Assembly: GCF_010119205.1 (NCBI RefSeq)
Contig: NZ_WRXM01000002.1
Coordinates: 922,982-986,981, forward strand
Length of the DNA stretch: 64,000 nt
Direction of reading: 5' to 3'
From: Haloarcula limicola
GTDB lineage: Archaea; Halobacteriota; Halobacteria; Halobacteriales; Haloarculaceae
Both the position numbers and the translations under genes were made by a program. The notes beneath the pieces are model-generated. The model was not told the origin of the DNA. It did no database searches and saw only the letters and a list, made by a program, of their open reading frames with translations. Of the stretch, positions 44,582 through 51,912 are shown in pieces (position 1 is the stretch's first letter; the number at the start of each line of letters is the position of its first letter).

Positions 44582-44676
44582 CGACCGGTCTGCGTGCGCG
44601 CCCGTTTCGAAGTCGGTCACCGCGCCACAGTTCTCTGCGGCCCACGCTTTTCAGACTGGCCGAGTTATGCCCTCGT

Positions 44677-44898
44677 ATGCGACAGCGAACGCTCGCCGTC
44701 ACCGGGATGGAAGGTGCAGAGTGCGAGAACACTGTCGAGGGGGCGCTTACCGGCGTCGCCGGCGTGGAGTCGGCCGCCGCCGACCGAGAGACGGGAGAGG
44801 TCACCGTCGAATCGGACGACGACGTCGAAGACCAGTCGCTGTTCGACGCGATCACCGACGCGGGTTACGACCTCGTCGGCCGAGACGACTCGAAATAA
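44677..44898 (+). CDS. HMA-like small protein lacking the full metal-binding motif
   Basis: 73 aa, MRQRTLAVTGMEGAECENTV, then EGALTGVAGVESAAADRETG. The fold matches heavy-metal-associated domains (copper chaperones), ending in FDAITDAGYDLV. The usual GMxCxxC motif reads GMEGAEC, so the first Cys is replaced and only one remains. Metal binding may be lost or changed. No copper ATPase gene is adjacent. Confidence 0.85.
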   Translation: MRQRTLAVTGMEGAECENTVEGALTGVAGVESAAADRETGEVTVESDDDVEDQSLFDAITDAGYDLVGRDDSK

Positions 44899-44899
44899 G

Positions 44900-45319
44900 T
44901 CAGTCGGCGGCTGCGTGAGCCCGCTTGACGGCCGATAGCAGTTCCTCGCGGTTTCCGCCGCGGTGCAGGTGCGAGCGACAGTCGCAGTCAGAGCAGCCGA
45001 AGCCGTCGACGGCGTCGGCGTTCTCCCGCTTGGTCAGTCGGCGAGCGACGGCACACTCGATCTCGGCAGTCGTGGTGACGACGCGGTCGACGCGCGTCTC
45101 GGCCGCGCCCAGTAGGTAGTCGACGTGCCAGTGGCGGGCGTCGTTCTCGCCGCGGGCGACGGCGCGGTGGCGTTCCACGCGGCTGAACCCGCCCGCGCCC
45201 AGCGCGCTCCCCGTGTAGGCGTACCATCCCGCTGGGAGTGACAGGTCGCCGAGCGCGCCGACCGCAACGGTGCCGCCGCTCGGCCGGGCGAGCAGTAGCG
45301 TGTACGTCCCGCCGTCCAT
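44900..45319 (-). CDS. GIY-YIG/DUF123-type nuclease-like protein
   Basis: 139 aa. TYTLLLARPSGG, then GWYAYTGSALGAGGFSRVERH match the DUF123 branch of the GIY-YIG superfamily, with catalytic-type Tyr and Arg. The C-terminal half has DCDCRSHLH and a nearby Cys (GFGCSDCDC), possibly metal-binding. Some haloarchaeal endonuclease III proteins carry this domain fused; here it is free-standing. Confidence 0.87.
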   Translation of the reverse strand: MDGGTYTLLLARPSGGTVAVGALGDLSLPAGWYAYTGSALGAGGFSRVERHRAVARGENDARHWHVDYLLGAAETRVDRVVTTTAEIECAVARRLTKRENADAVDGFGCSDCDCRSHLHRGGNREELLSAVKRAHAAAD

Positions 45320-45325
45320 CGGGCG

Positions 45326-45616
45326 TTACGCGCTCATCTCGGGGTCGGCGGCCTGGTCGCCGAAGCCGTCCAGCCGGAACTCCCGCGAGTCCGTGCAGTC
45401 CTCGTTCTCGGCAGCGAGCTCGCCGACCAGCCAGTTGAACCGGCGACCGAACTCGTCGTACGGCGCTTGTTCGAAGGTGGATAGCACGTCGTCTGCAGTG
45501 AGGTCCTCGTCGTACTGTTCGGCGAAGGCCGCGACGTTCTCGGCGGCGGTCTGTGCGATATCGTCGTCGGTCTCCTCGGCGAACGCGTCGGCGAGTTCGT
45601 CGGTCAGATCGGACAT
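45326..45616 (-). CDS. Conserved-type acidic haloarchaeal protein, 96 aa
   Basis: Starts MSDLTDELADAFAEETDDDI. Mostly helical and acidic, with TADDVLSTFEQAPYDEFGRR and FNWLVGELA. Six nt separate it from the GIY-YIG gene on the same strand, so the two are probably one transcript. I do not recognise a functional family. Confidence 0.78.
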   Translation of the reverse strand: MSDLTDELADAFAEETDDDIAQTAAENVAAFAEQYDEDLTADDVLSTFEQAPYDEFGRRFNWLVGELAAENEDCTDSREFRLDGFGDQAADPEMSA

Positions 45617-45710
45617 ACGTGAGTGCAGGCCGCGAACTCACGTAGGCGTTCTGGATGCGAAGCGCCCCGACACCCGCGGTTTCTTGTGGCCTGGCCGACA
45701 ACAGTGGGGC

Positions 45711-46343
45711 ATGCGACGCCCCGCCGAGAGCCCGACGGTGGTCACGCTCGCCCTCATCGTCGGCGTGTTCGCCCTCCAGCAACTCGCCGGGTTCGTCGGC
45801 GGCGAGCGCGCGCTGTTCGCGCTGTCGAACCCGCTGTTGAGCCGGCCGTGGACGCTCGTCACCAGCGTCTACGCCCACGCCGGCCCCTCGCATCTGCTCG
45901 CCAACGCCGCCGCCCTCGCCCTCGCTGGACTACTGCTCGAACGGCGGACGACGAACGCCCGATTCCACGGTTTCTTCGTCACCGTCGGCGCGCTCTCGGG
46001 CGCGACGCAGGTCGCGATGGCGGGGCTCGTCGGCTCGTTCGTCCCCGGTATCCCCGCGCACGTCAGCGTTCTGGGTGCCAGCGGTGCCATCTTCGGGCTC
46101 TTCGGCTACCTGCTCGCGGCCAACCGGATCACGGAGACGGTGGTCGGCGGGTTCGAACTCGGTCCCAGAGTCCAGTTGGCACTCGGCGGGGTCCTCGCCG
46201 CGACGATAACGCTGCTGACCGCCAACCCCGGTGTCGCGCTGTTGGCGCACTTCACCGGCCTCTTGCTCGGCTTCCTCGCCGGTCGCGCGCACCTGCTTCG
46301 GCCCACCGACGGCAGGCCCGCGACCGACCCGGCGCGGTTCTGA
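45711..46343 (+). CDS. Rhomboid-family intramembrane serine protease
   Basis: 210 aa, six predicted membrane helices. Catalytic Ser in GASGAIFGLFGYLLA (about residue 122) and catalytic His in LLAHFTGLLLGFLAGR (about residue 186), plus the oxyanion-side HLLANAAALALAG. Cleaves membrane proteins within the bilayer; substrate unknown. Start MRRPAESPTVVTLALIVGVF. Confidence 0.92.
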   Translation: MRRPAESPTVVTLALIVGVFALQQLAGFVGGERALFALSNPLLSRPWTLVTSVYAHAGPSHLLANAAALALAGLLLERRTTNARFHGFFVTVGALSGATQVAMAGLVGSFVPGIPAHVSVLGASGAIFGLFGYLLAANRITETVVGGFELGPRVQLALGGVLAATITLLTANPGVALLAHFTGLLLGFLAGRAHLLRPTDGRPATDPARF

Positions 46344-46344
46344 G

Positions 46345-47082
46345 CTACTCGACGAACACGTCGTCGTGGAGGGTCCCCGAGACCTCGTCGGCCAGCGTCC
46401 GGAGGTTGACGGTGTCCTCGCGGTTGTACGACACCAGCGTCTCCAGCGCGCCGTCCCGGCCCGATTCGTGTTCGCGCCAGAGCCTGACCGCGTCCCGACC
46501 GGAGATGTCCGGTCGGTCGCGTTCGATGCCGATGTCCTGCTCCACTTGTTTCAGGCCCCCCGAGAGACCGACCTGCTTACAGGTGTACATCAGGTCGAGA
46601 TGGGGCCGGTCGAGGTCGACGTCGAAGTTCGCCTCGAGGAAGGGCACGTCGAAGCGCTTGCCGTTGAACGTCACCAGCAGGCCGGCGTCGGCGAACGCCG
46701 CTCTGAGGTTGCCGGCGGTGAGGTCGTCGCCGGCCACTAGCGTCTCCGTCTCCCCGGCCTGATGGAGGCTGACCGTCGTCACCTGATTGCGGTGCTCGTC
46801 CAGCCCGGTCGTCTCGATGTCGAAGAAACACGCCCGATCCCGGAACGTCTCGTAGAGCCGCCACCGCTCGCTGCTGGGGAACTGCCGGTCGAAGTAGCGG
46901 ACGTCGCCGGCGTCGAGACGGCCGCGGCCCTCGTCGATGAACTGCTGGATGTCGTCGCCGCGCTTCCCGCCGACGACGCCCGGTTCGAACGCGTCCCAGT
47001 GGGTGACCCCCTGCTCCCAGATGGACCGTTCGGTCTTCTCGCCGACGCCGTCTACCCCGATGAAACTGTTCTCGACGCGCAC
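46345..47082 (-). CDS. RNase H-like 3'-5' exonuclease (YprB type)
   Basis: 245 aa. DEDD-type motifs: FFDIETTGLD (Exo I) at about residue 87, VTFNGKRFDVPFLEANF (Exo II) and SYNREDTVNLRTLADE (Exo III). The N-terminal 80 residues (NSFIGVDGVGEKTERSIWEQ) include a short helix-hairpin-helix-like piece. Expected to trim DNA or RNA ends. Converges with the rhomboid gene with one nt between stops. Confidence 0.88.
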   Translation of the reverse strand: MRVENSFIGVDGVGEKTERSIWEQGVTHWDAFEPGVVGGKRGDDIQQFIDEGRGRLDAGDVRYFDRQFPSSERWRLYETFRDRACFFDIETTGLDEHRNQVTTVSLHQAGETETLVAGDDLTAGNLRAAFADAGLLVTFNGKRFDVPFLEANFDVDLDRPHLDLMYTCKQVGLSGGLKQVEQDIGIERDRPDISGRDAVRLWREHESGRDGALETLVSYNREDTVNLRTLADEVSGTLHDDVFVE

Positions 47083-47223
47083 GCTCTCGGGTAGTGGAGG
47101 CGGCGTACGTAAGTGCGTCGCTCACGCGCCCACCGGCCCGGTGACACCGCCGCCGCCCGTTCCAATCTCGATTTTGATTCTGCCGCCGAAACCTCGAAGC
47201 CGTCGGGGGACGCAGACCGTGGT

Positions 47224-47610
47224 ATGACCGAGTATCTCGTCGCCACGTCGTCGGTTCACGTCACCGCGGCGGCGGCCGATTACTTGACGGACTATCTCGA
47301 TCCGGACGAGGACAGCCTCGTCGTCGTCGCGGTTCGGGAACCCGGGCGTCCCGTGCGAGACGCCGACGACGCCATCAACGTCGCGCGAGCCCGGTTCGGG
47401 ACGCCAGCGCCGACCGTGGAGACGCGCGAGGGCGACACCGTTCCGGAACTCCTCGCGGCCATCGAGGAACACGACCCCGACGAGATAGTCGTCGGGACAA
47501 ACGGCGGGCGGGCGGCTGACCAGGGCGTCGGATCGACGGTGACCGAACTGCTTCGGCGGCTCCGTCGTCCGGTCGTCGTCGTCCCGCTCCCGAGCTTCAG
47601 CCGTCCCTGA
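47224..47610 (+). CDS. Second universal stress-type protein
   Basis: 128 aa, MTEYLVATSSVHVTAAAADY. A USP-like alpha/beta fold with IVVGTNGGRAADQGVGSTVTELL near the C-terminus, close to the USP nucleotide signature. It lacks the usual first-strand VPLDGS. Its 3' end overlaps the convergent ParA-like gene by 14 nt. Confidence 0.82.
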   Translation: MTEYLVATSSVHVTAAAADYLTDYLDPDEDSLVVVAVREPGRPVRDADDAINVARARFGTPAPTVETREGDTVPELLAAIEEHDPDEIVVGTNGGRAADQGVGSTVTELLRRLRRPVVVVPLPSFSRP

Positions 47611-48337
47611 ACCGGTCGAACAGCCCCGGTTCGGGGAACGAGAGGTCGAGATCCGCGTCGAGGAGGCCCTCCGTCGCCGCGGCGACGGCCGGCGCGAGCG
47701 CCGATTCGGGGTCGAGCGCGGTCGGAATCCGGGCGTCCGGTGCGGCCGCCGGAATCGAGTAGTCGGCGTCCGAGACGGTGTGCGCACCGTCCGCGTCGGT
47801 CCGCGTGGCGACGACGGCGTCCGCCGGCGCGTCGACGTCGCGGAGTCGGCCGCGCTGTCGCGGCAGCAGGTCGGTCCCTCGCCGGGTCGCCGGGACGACG
47901 AGCGCCCGACACCGAGCGGCCGCGAGCGCCGCGACCGACTGATTGGCCGCGACCGGCGGCACGTCCAGCACGACGCGGTCGAACCGTTCGGCGGCGTCGG
48001 CGATCGCTGTCTCGAACAGGCGCGCGCTCTCGGGTGCCTTCGCCCGGGCGAGGCGCTCGAACGGTGCGTGGGCCGGACAGAGCGCGACGCGGCCCGGCGC
48101 GTCGATGTCCCAGTCGTACAGCGCCTCGGAGAGCGCGGCGTCGCCGGTCGCGACGGCGGTCACGTCGGCGTCGATGCGTCCCTCGACGAACGTCGCCAGC
48201 CCCTGCGTGGCGAAGGCGGCGTCGAATACAGCTACGGACCGGTCCGCCCGTGCGAGCGTCGCCGCCACCTCTACTGCGGTTCTGGTCGTTCCGGCACCGC
48301 CGGTCACCCCCACGAGCGCGAGCGTCGAACTCCCCAT
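47597..48337 (-). CDS. ParA/MinD-like protein with altered P-loop
   Basis: 246 aa. The fold of ParA/MinD ATPases is suggested by the N-terminal ALVGVTGGAGTTRTAVEVAA, FDAAFATQGLA and DRVVLDVPPVAAN. In true family members the loop reads KGGxGKT with two Lys; here both are missing (TGGAGTTRT), so ATP hydrolysis is doubtful. Divergent from the FPD-repeat lipoprotein gene, with a 121-nt shared promoter region that has a T-rich box on its own side. Confidence 0.8.
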   Translation of the reverse strand: MGSSTLALVGVTGGAGTTRTAVEVAATLARADRSVAVFDAAFATQGLATFVEGRIDADVTAVATGDAALSEALYDWDIDAPGRVALCPAHAPFERLARAKAPESARLFETAIADAAERFDRVVLDVPPVAANQSVAALAAARCRALVVPATRRGTDLLPRQRGRLRDVDAPADAVVATRTDADGAHTVSDADYSIPAAAPDARIPTALDPESALAPAVAAATEGLLDADLDLSFPEPGLFDRFRDG

Positions 48338-48458
48338 AGCCTACGTGGCTCACGTGATGGAATAAAAACCTCCCGACTGGTGACGGCCGAGCGAACTCGA
48401 ACGACACAAACGCTTATCTCCCCGTATAGCGTCAGAAAATACCCAGAAGGTAGCCAAA
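48338..48458. promoter_or_regulatory. Divergent promoter region of the ParA-like and FPD-repeat genes
   Basis: Toward the left gene, GGTTTTTATTCC (reverse strand, about 48360-48371) is a TATA-like box 25-30 nt before its ATG. Toward the right gene, AAACGCTTATCTCC around 48408-48420 may be the box, giving a leader of about 15-20 nt. Both genes could share a regulator. Confidence 0.55.
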
Positions 48459-50459
48459 ATGAAACGAAGTGGGGGCGAAAGCAAGTGGAGTCGGCGGGGA
48501 TTTCTCCGAGCGGCGGGAGTGACCGCCGTCGTCGGGTCGCTGGCGGGGTGTAGCGGGCTCACGGAGCAGGAGTTCGTCGCCGACGCCGTCGTGTTACCGG
48601 CCGATGCGCAATCTCGACTCGGGATGAGCGCCGTCGTCGAACAGCCACAGCGGAGCGAGATCGAGCGCACCGTCGGCGGACAGGACGTCAAAGCGACGGT
48701 CGAGAGTTTCGTCTCGGTGTACGCACGGGACGGGAGCGACGGAACGCAGGGGGCGGACGGCCCGGACGGTGACGAGTCGTTCCTCTCCGGATTCGTCGGT
48801 AGCGGCGAGGGAAGCGACGTCTTCGCCGGGCCGTCGACGGCGTTCGACGTAGCGGGCGGGACAGCCCCGTTCCTCGACGGCGACGACCCGGTCGACCCGC
48901 GCGGAATCGTCCTGTTCGCGTCTGGAGCGGCCCTGCGCGCCGGGCGCTCGATCGACCCCGGGAACGTCCTCGCGGTGGCGCACCGCTCGGCGTTCGAGGG
49001 AGCGGAGTCGTTCGTCGCCGGTGAAGCCGGCGCGCTGTTTCCGGACGGACACTTCTTCCCCGATACGAGATTCTTCCCCGAGAAACCGGCGTGGCTCCCC
49101 GACGAACCGCGGTGGGAATCGCCCGGCGACGCCGCCGTCGCGTTCTTCGCCGGCGGCGACGCCGACGTGACGCTCCCCGACGGACAGCGGTTCGAGGCCG
49201 GGGCGGAACTCGACGCCGAGTTCGTCGCCGCGCCGGCCGACGCGTTCTTCGACCCCGGCGTCTCGGTCACCGATCCCGACCGCATGGCGAAGGCGTTCGG
49301 CTTCGACCCGTCTGAACTGGTCGTCACCGACCCCGACCGGATGGCCCGCGACGCCGGCCTCGTCGTGTTTTCCGACGGGGAGCGCGGCGTCCCGTTCGCG
49401 TACTTCCCCGGATCGGAGTGGTTCCCGGACTCCACGTTCTTCCCAGACGGGTACTTCGCGGGCGACCGGCAGGTGCTGGCCGCGCCGCTCGGCGAGCTGT
49501 TCCCGGACGATTTCTTCTTCCCGGACGGCTACTTCTTCCCCGACGACTACGTCACGCCGAAGAGTCTCGCGCTGTTCTTCCCGTCGAAACCGCTCGACGA
49601 GGTCCCGGAGCCCTTCGCCGCCGTCGAATCCGGTGCCGAGATCGCGCCGTCCGAGACGCTCCTATTCGCGCCCGCGGCGTTCCCAGACGGCTACTTCTTC
49701 CCCGATTCGACCTTCTTCCCGGACGGCTATTTCTTCCCGGATACGATATTCTTCCCGGACTCGTCGTTCTTCCCGGACACCATCTTCGCCGAGGCGAGCG
49801 GCGACGTCGCGGCGGTGGCGAGTTCGAAACCGTCGGAAGCGTTCCCCGATACGATATTCTTCCCGGACAGTTCGTTCGCTCCGACGGCGGTGCTTCACTT
49901 CCCCGGCCGGTTCGGGTTCTCGACTGACACCTTCGCCGAGGGCGGCGGGCCGGTGGCCTACCGCGCGCAGTCGGGATCGATGGCCGACGTGAACGGGGGC
50001 GAACTCGGCGGTGCCCTCAGCGTCGGCGTGCTCAGCACGCCCGCCGCCAGCGTCGCCGGGCAGTCGCTCAACCCACTCGCCCGGCTGGGGCTCTCGGACC
50101 TGCTCACGAACCCGGGAGCCGAGTCGTTCCTCGGCTCCGCCGGCGTCGGGAGCGGCGACGTGAACTGGGAACGCGGCCCGACGCGACTGGCGACGGGCGA
50201 GACGACGGTCCTCGGCGAAGCGACCGCGCTGGAGACGTACGCGGGCGTCCTCGGCGGCGCGGAGCCGAGCGTCGTCTACCTCCACCTCGCTCGCGTCGAG
50301 AACGGCAAGAGCGTCGTCGTCGCGGCGGGCGTCCACGGCGGTCCCGTGGCCGATACCGGGCGGCCGTTCGTCGGCGCGGACGGCTACCTCAGCCGGTCCG
50401 AACTGGACGAGCACCGCGCGGACGTGGCCGCCGTCGACGAGGCGCTGGTCGTCCGCTGA
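48459..50459 (+). CDS. Tat lipoprotein with FPDxxF hexapeptide repeats
   Basis: 666 aa. Twin-arginine lipoprotein signal SRRGFLRAAGVTAVVGSLAGC, so it is probably anchored outside the membrane at Cys 31. Residues about 34-95 and 540-640 (GETTVLGEATALETYAGVLG and VVYLHLARVENGKSVVVAAG) resemble the two ends of haloarchaeal DUF6517-type lipoproteins. Between them lie five blocks of a six-residue repeat FPDxxF: 194-219, 316-333, 348-364, 408-443 (six exact tandem units) and 462-473. Variable pairs are GY, ST, TI, SS, GH, DF. Two further repeats read VTDPDRMA (about 270 and 289). Function unknown; a beta-solenoid-like or surface-adhesive insert is inference. Confidence 0.88.
   Translation: MKRSGGESKWSRRGFLRAAGVTAVVGSLAGCSGLTEQEFVADAVVLPADAQSRLGMSAVVEQPQRSEIERTVGGQDVKATVESFVSVYARDGSDGTQGADGPDGDESFLSGFVGSGEGSDVFAGPSTAFDVAGGTAPFLDGDDPVDPRGIVLFASGAALRAGRSIDPGNVLAVAHRSAFEGAESFVAGEAGALFPDGHFFPDTRFFPEKPAWLPDEPRWESPGDAAVAFFAGGDADVTLPDGQRFEAGAELDAEFVAAPADAFFDPGVSVTDPDRMAKAFGFDPSELVVTDPDRMARDAGLVVFSDGERGVPFAYFPGSEWFPDSTFFPDGYFAGDRQVLAAPLGELFPDDFFFPDGYFFPDDYVTPKSLALFFPSKPLDEVPEPFAAVESGAEIAPSETLLFAPAAFPDGYFFPDSTFFPDGYFFPDTIFFPDSSFFPDTIFAEASGDVAAVASSKPSEAFPDTIFFPDSSFAPTAVLHFPGRFGFSTDTFAEGGGPVAYRAQSGSMADVNGGELGGALSVGVLSTPAASVAGQSLNPLARLGLSDLLTNPGAESFLGSAGVGSGDVNWERGPTRLATGETTVLGEATALETYAGVLGGAEPSVVYLHLARVENGKSVVVAAGVHGGPVADTGRPFVGADGYLSRSELDEHRADVAAVDEALVVR
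49680..49787 (+). repeat. Six tandem 18-bp units encoding FPDxxF
   Basis: 108 nt = six in-phase 18-bp units, each TTCCC(A/C/G)GA(C/T)nnnnnnTTC. Unit pairs at the variable dipeptide are GY, ST, GY, TI, SS, TI. Codons differ between units, so the array is not a fresh expansion. Other blocks of the same unit lie at 49038-49115, 49404-49457, 49500-49550 and 49842-49877. Confidence 0.9.
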
Positions 50460-50468
50460 CGGGGCCGA

Positions 50469-50891
50469 TCAGGCCCCGTCTTCGATGGCCGCCGCGATGT
50501 CGTCGAGTTCGTCCTCGGAGAGGTCCGGTCGACTCCCGAACAGCGAGTGGATCGGACGGCCGCCGTCCCCGGCGAAGCGCGGGACGATGTGGCCGTGGAC
50601 GTGCGGTACCTCCTGACCGGCCTCCTCGCCGTTGTTGAACGCGACCGTGCTGCCGTCGGCGTCGACGGCCGCCTCGACGGCCGGCGTGAGTTCGTGCAGC
50701 GCCGCGAACACGTCGCTCCCGATGTCGCTCGGCAACTCACCGAGCGTCTCGTGGTGGGATTTCGGGATGACGAGCGTGTGGCCCCGAGCCAGCGGGTTGG
50801 CGTCGAGGAAGGCCAGTACGGTGTCGTCCTCGTAGACGGTGCGGCTGGGGATGTCGCCGGCGACTATCTGACAGAAGATGCAGTCGGACAT
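50469..50891 (-). CDS. HIT-family (histidine triad) protein
   Basis: 140 aa. Nucleotide hydrolase/transferase of the HINT branch: catalytic HVHGHIVPR at about residue 96, upstream ARGHTLVIPKSHHETLGELP, and an N-terminal CIFC pair. Usual substrates are AMP-linked amines or dinucleoside polyphosphates. Just downstream (same strand order) of the uracil-DNA glycosylase gene, with a 49-nt gap. Confidence 0.94.
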   Translation of the reverse strand: MSDCIFCQIVAGDIPSRTVYEDDTVLAFLDANPLARGHTLVIPKSHHETLGELPSDIGSDVFAALHELTPAVEAAVDADGSTVAFNNGEEAGQEVPHVHGHIVPRFAGDGGRPIHSLFGSRPDLSEDELDDIAAAIEDGA

Positions 50892-50940
50892 GTTCGGCGG
50901 TGGGTCCGGCGACCGTATGAAGGTTCCCCCGGTGCGGTCG

Positions 50941-51561
50941 CTACTCGACCGCCCGCGCGACGGCGGCCGCCAGCTCGGCCGCGTACTCGTCGTAGTCGTA
51001 GCCCAACCGGGACAGCCAGACCTCCTGATAGCTGGGGTGCAACAGCGGGACGACCGGGACGCCGAGCGCCTCGCTCTCCCGAACCGCGAGCACGCTGTCG
51101 ACGAACCTGTCGAGGCTATCGCCGTCGAGGGCGAGGAGAGTCGCGGTCGCGTGTTTGCCGGTCGGAACGACGGCCTTCGGAGCCACCGCCTCGACTTCCT
51201 CGACGAGGTACGGTCGGCAGTTCGCCAGTTCCTCGTCGGTCGGGTCGCGGTTCTCCGGCGGGTGGCATTTCACCGCGTTCGTGTAGTAACAGTCCCCGTG
51301 ACCGAACCCGGCGTCGGCGAGCAGGGTGCGGACTTTCCGCCCGGAGCGCCGGGAAGTGTAGGCCATCCCCGTGAGATTCCCGCCCTGCCACGTCTCGGCC
51401 TCGGGGTCGCCCTCGGCGGGCGCTTCGCCGACCACGACCACGTCGGCGTCGAGCGGGCCGTTCCCCCACGAGATGCACTCGCGGGCCTCGGCGAGGGCGG
51501 GACAGCGCTGACAGTCGGCGGCCTGTCGGTTGCGCTCGTGGGGGTCGGGGAACTCGGGCAC
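50941..51561 (-). CDS. Uracil-DNA glycosylase (family 4/5 type)
   Basis: 206 aa, GTG start giving (M)PEFPDPHERNRQAADCQRCP. Removes uracil from DNA. Motifs: GEAPAEGDPEAETWQGGN (motif 1), TNAVKCHPPENRDPTDEE, and LLHPSYQEVW (HPS, motif 2). Cys residues in CQRCP, CISW and VKC with NCRPY fit the iron-sulfur cluster of this group. The frame is open 27 codons upstream but that part is not family-like. Confidence 0.9.
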   Translation of the reverse strand: MPEFPDPHERNRQAADCQRCPALAEARECISWGNGPLDADVVVVGEAPAEGDPEAETWQGGNLTGMAYTSRRSGRKVRTLLADAGFGHGDCYYTNAVKCHPPENRDPTDEELANCRPYLVEEVEAVAPKAVVPTGKHATATLLALDGDSLDRFVDSVLAVRESEALGVPVVPLLHPSYQEVWLSRLGYDYDEYAAELAAAVARAVE

Positions 51562-51676
51562 ACGCAGACGGTGGGCTCGCGGGAGAAAAGAGTTGCCGGC
51601 TCTCCGCGTTTCGTCGGTCGATCGAGAGGGGGTGTCCCACAACGCATTTGTTCCGCCCGACTGATCCCTCAGCGGT

Positions 51677-51865
51677 ATGCCCTCCAGTTACGAGTTCCGA
51701 ACTCTCGAGGTCGACAGCAGCGTGATGGTGGCCGGATTCGGCGGGGACGTCCGCCCGCCCGTCGAGCGACTGAACGAACTCGGTGCCGAGGGGTGGGACG
51801 TCGCCGCCCCCATCACCGACAAGACCGGCGAGACGGTCAGCCTCCTGTTGCGACGCGAGGCGTAG
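51677..51865 (+). CDS. DUF4177-type small protein, 62 aa
   Basis: MPSSYEFRTLEVDSSVMVAG, then LNELGAEGWDVAAPITDKTG and SLLLRREA. The YEF start and LNELGAEGW core are diagnostic of DUF4177. Function unknown. It precedes ileS by 47 nt on the same strand. Confidence 0.85.
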   Translation: MPSSYEFRTLEVDSSVMVAGFGGDVRPPVERLNELGAEGWDVAAPITDKTGETVSLLLRREA

Positions 51866-51912
51866 CACGCACAATCGATTGTCCTTTAGTGTCGGCGGCG
51901 GATGGATTCGGT

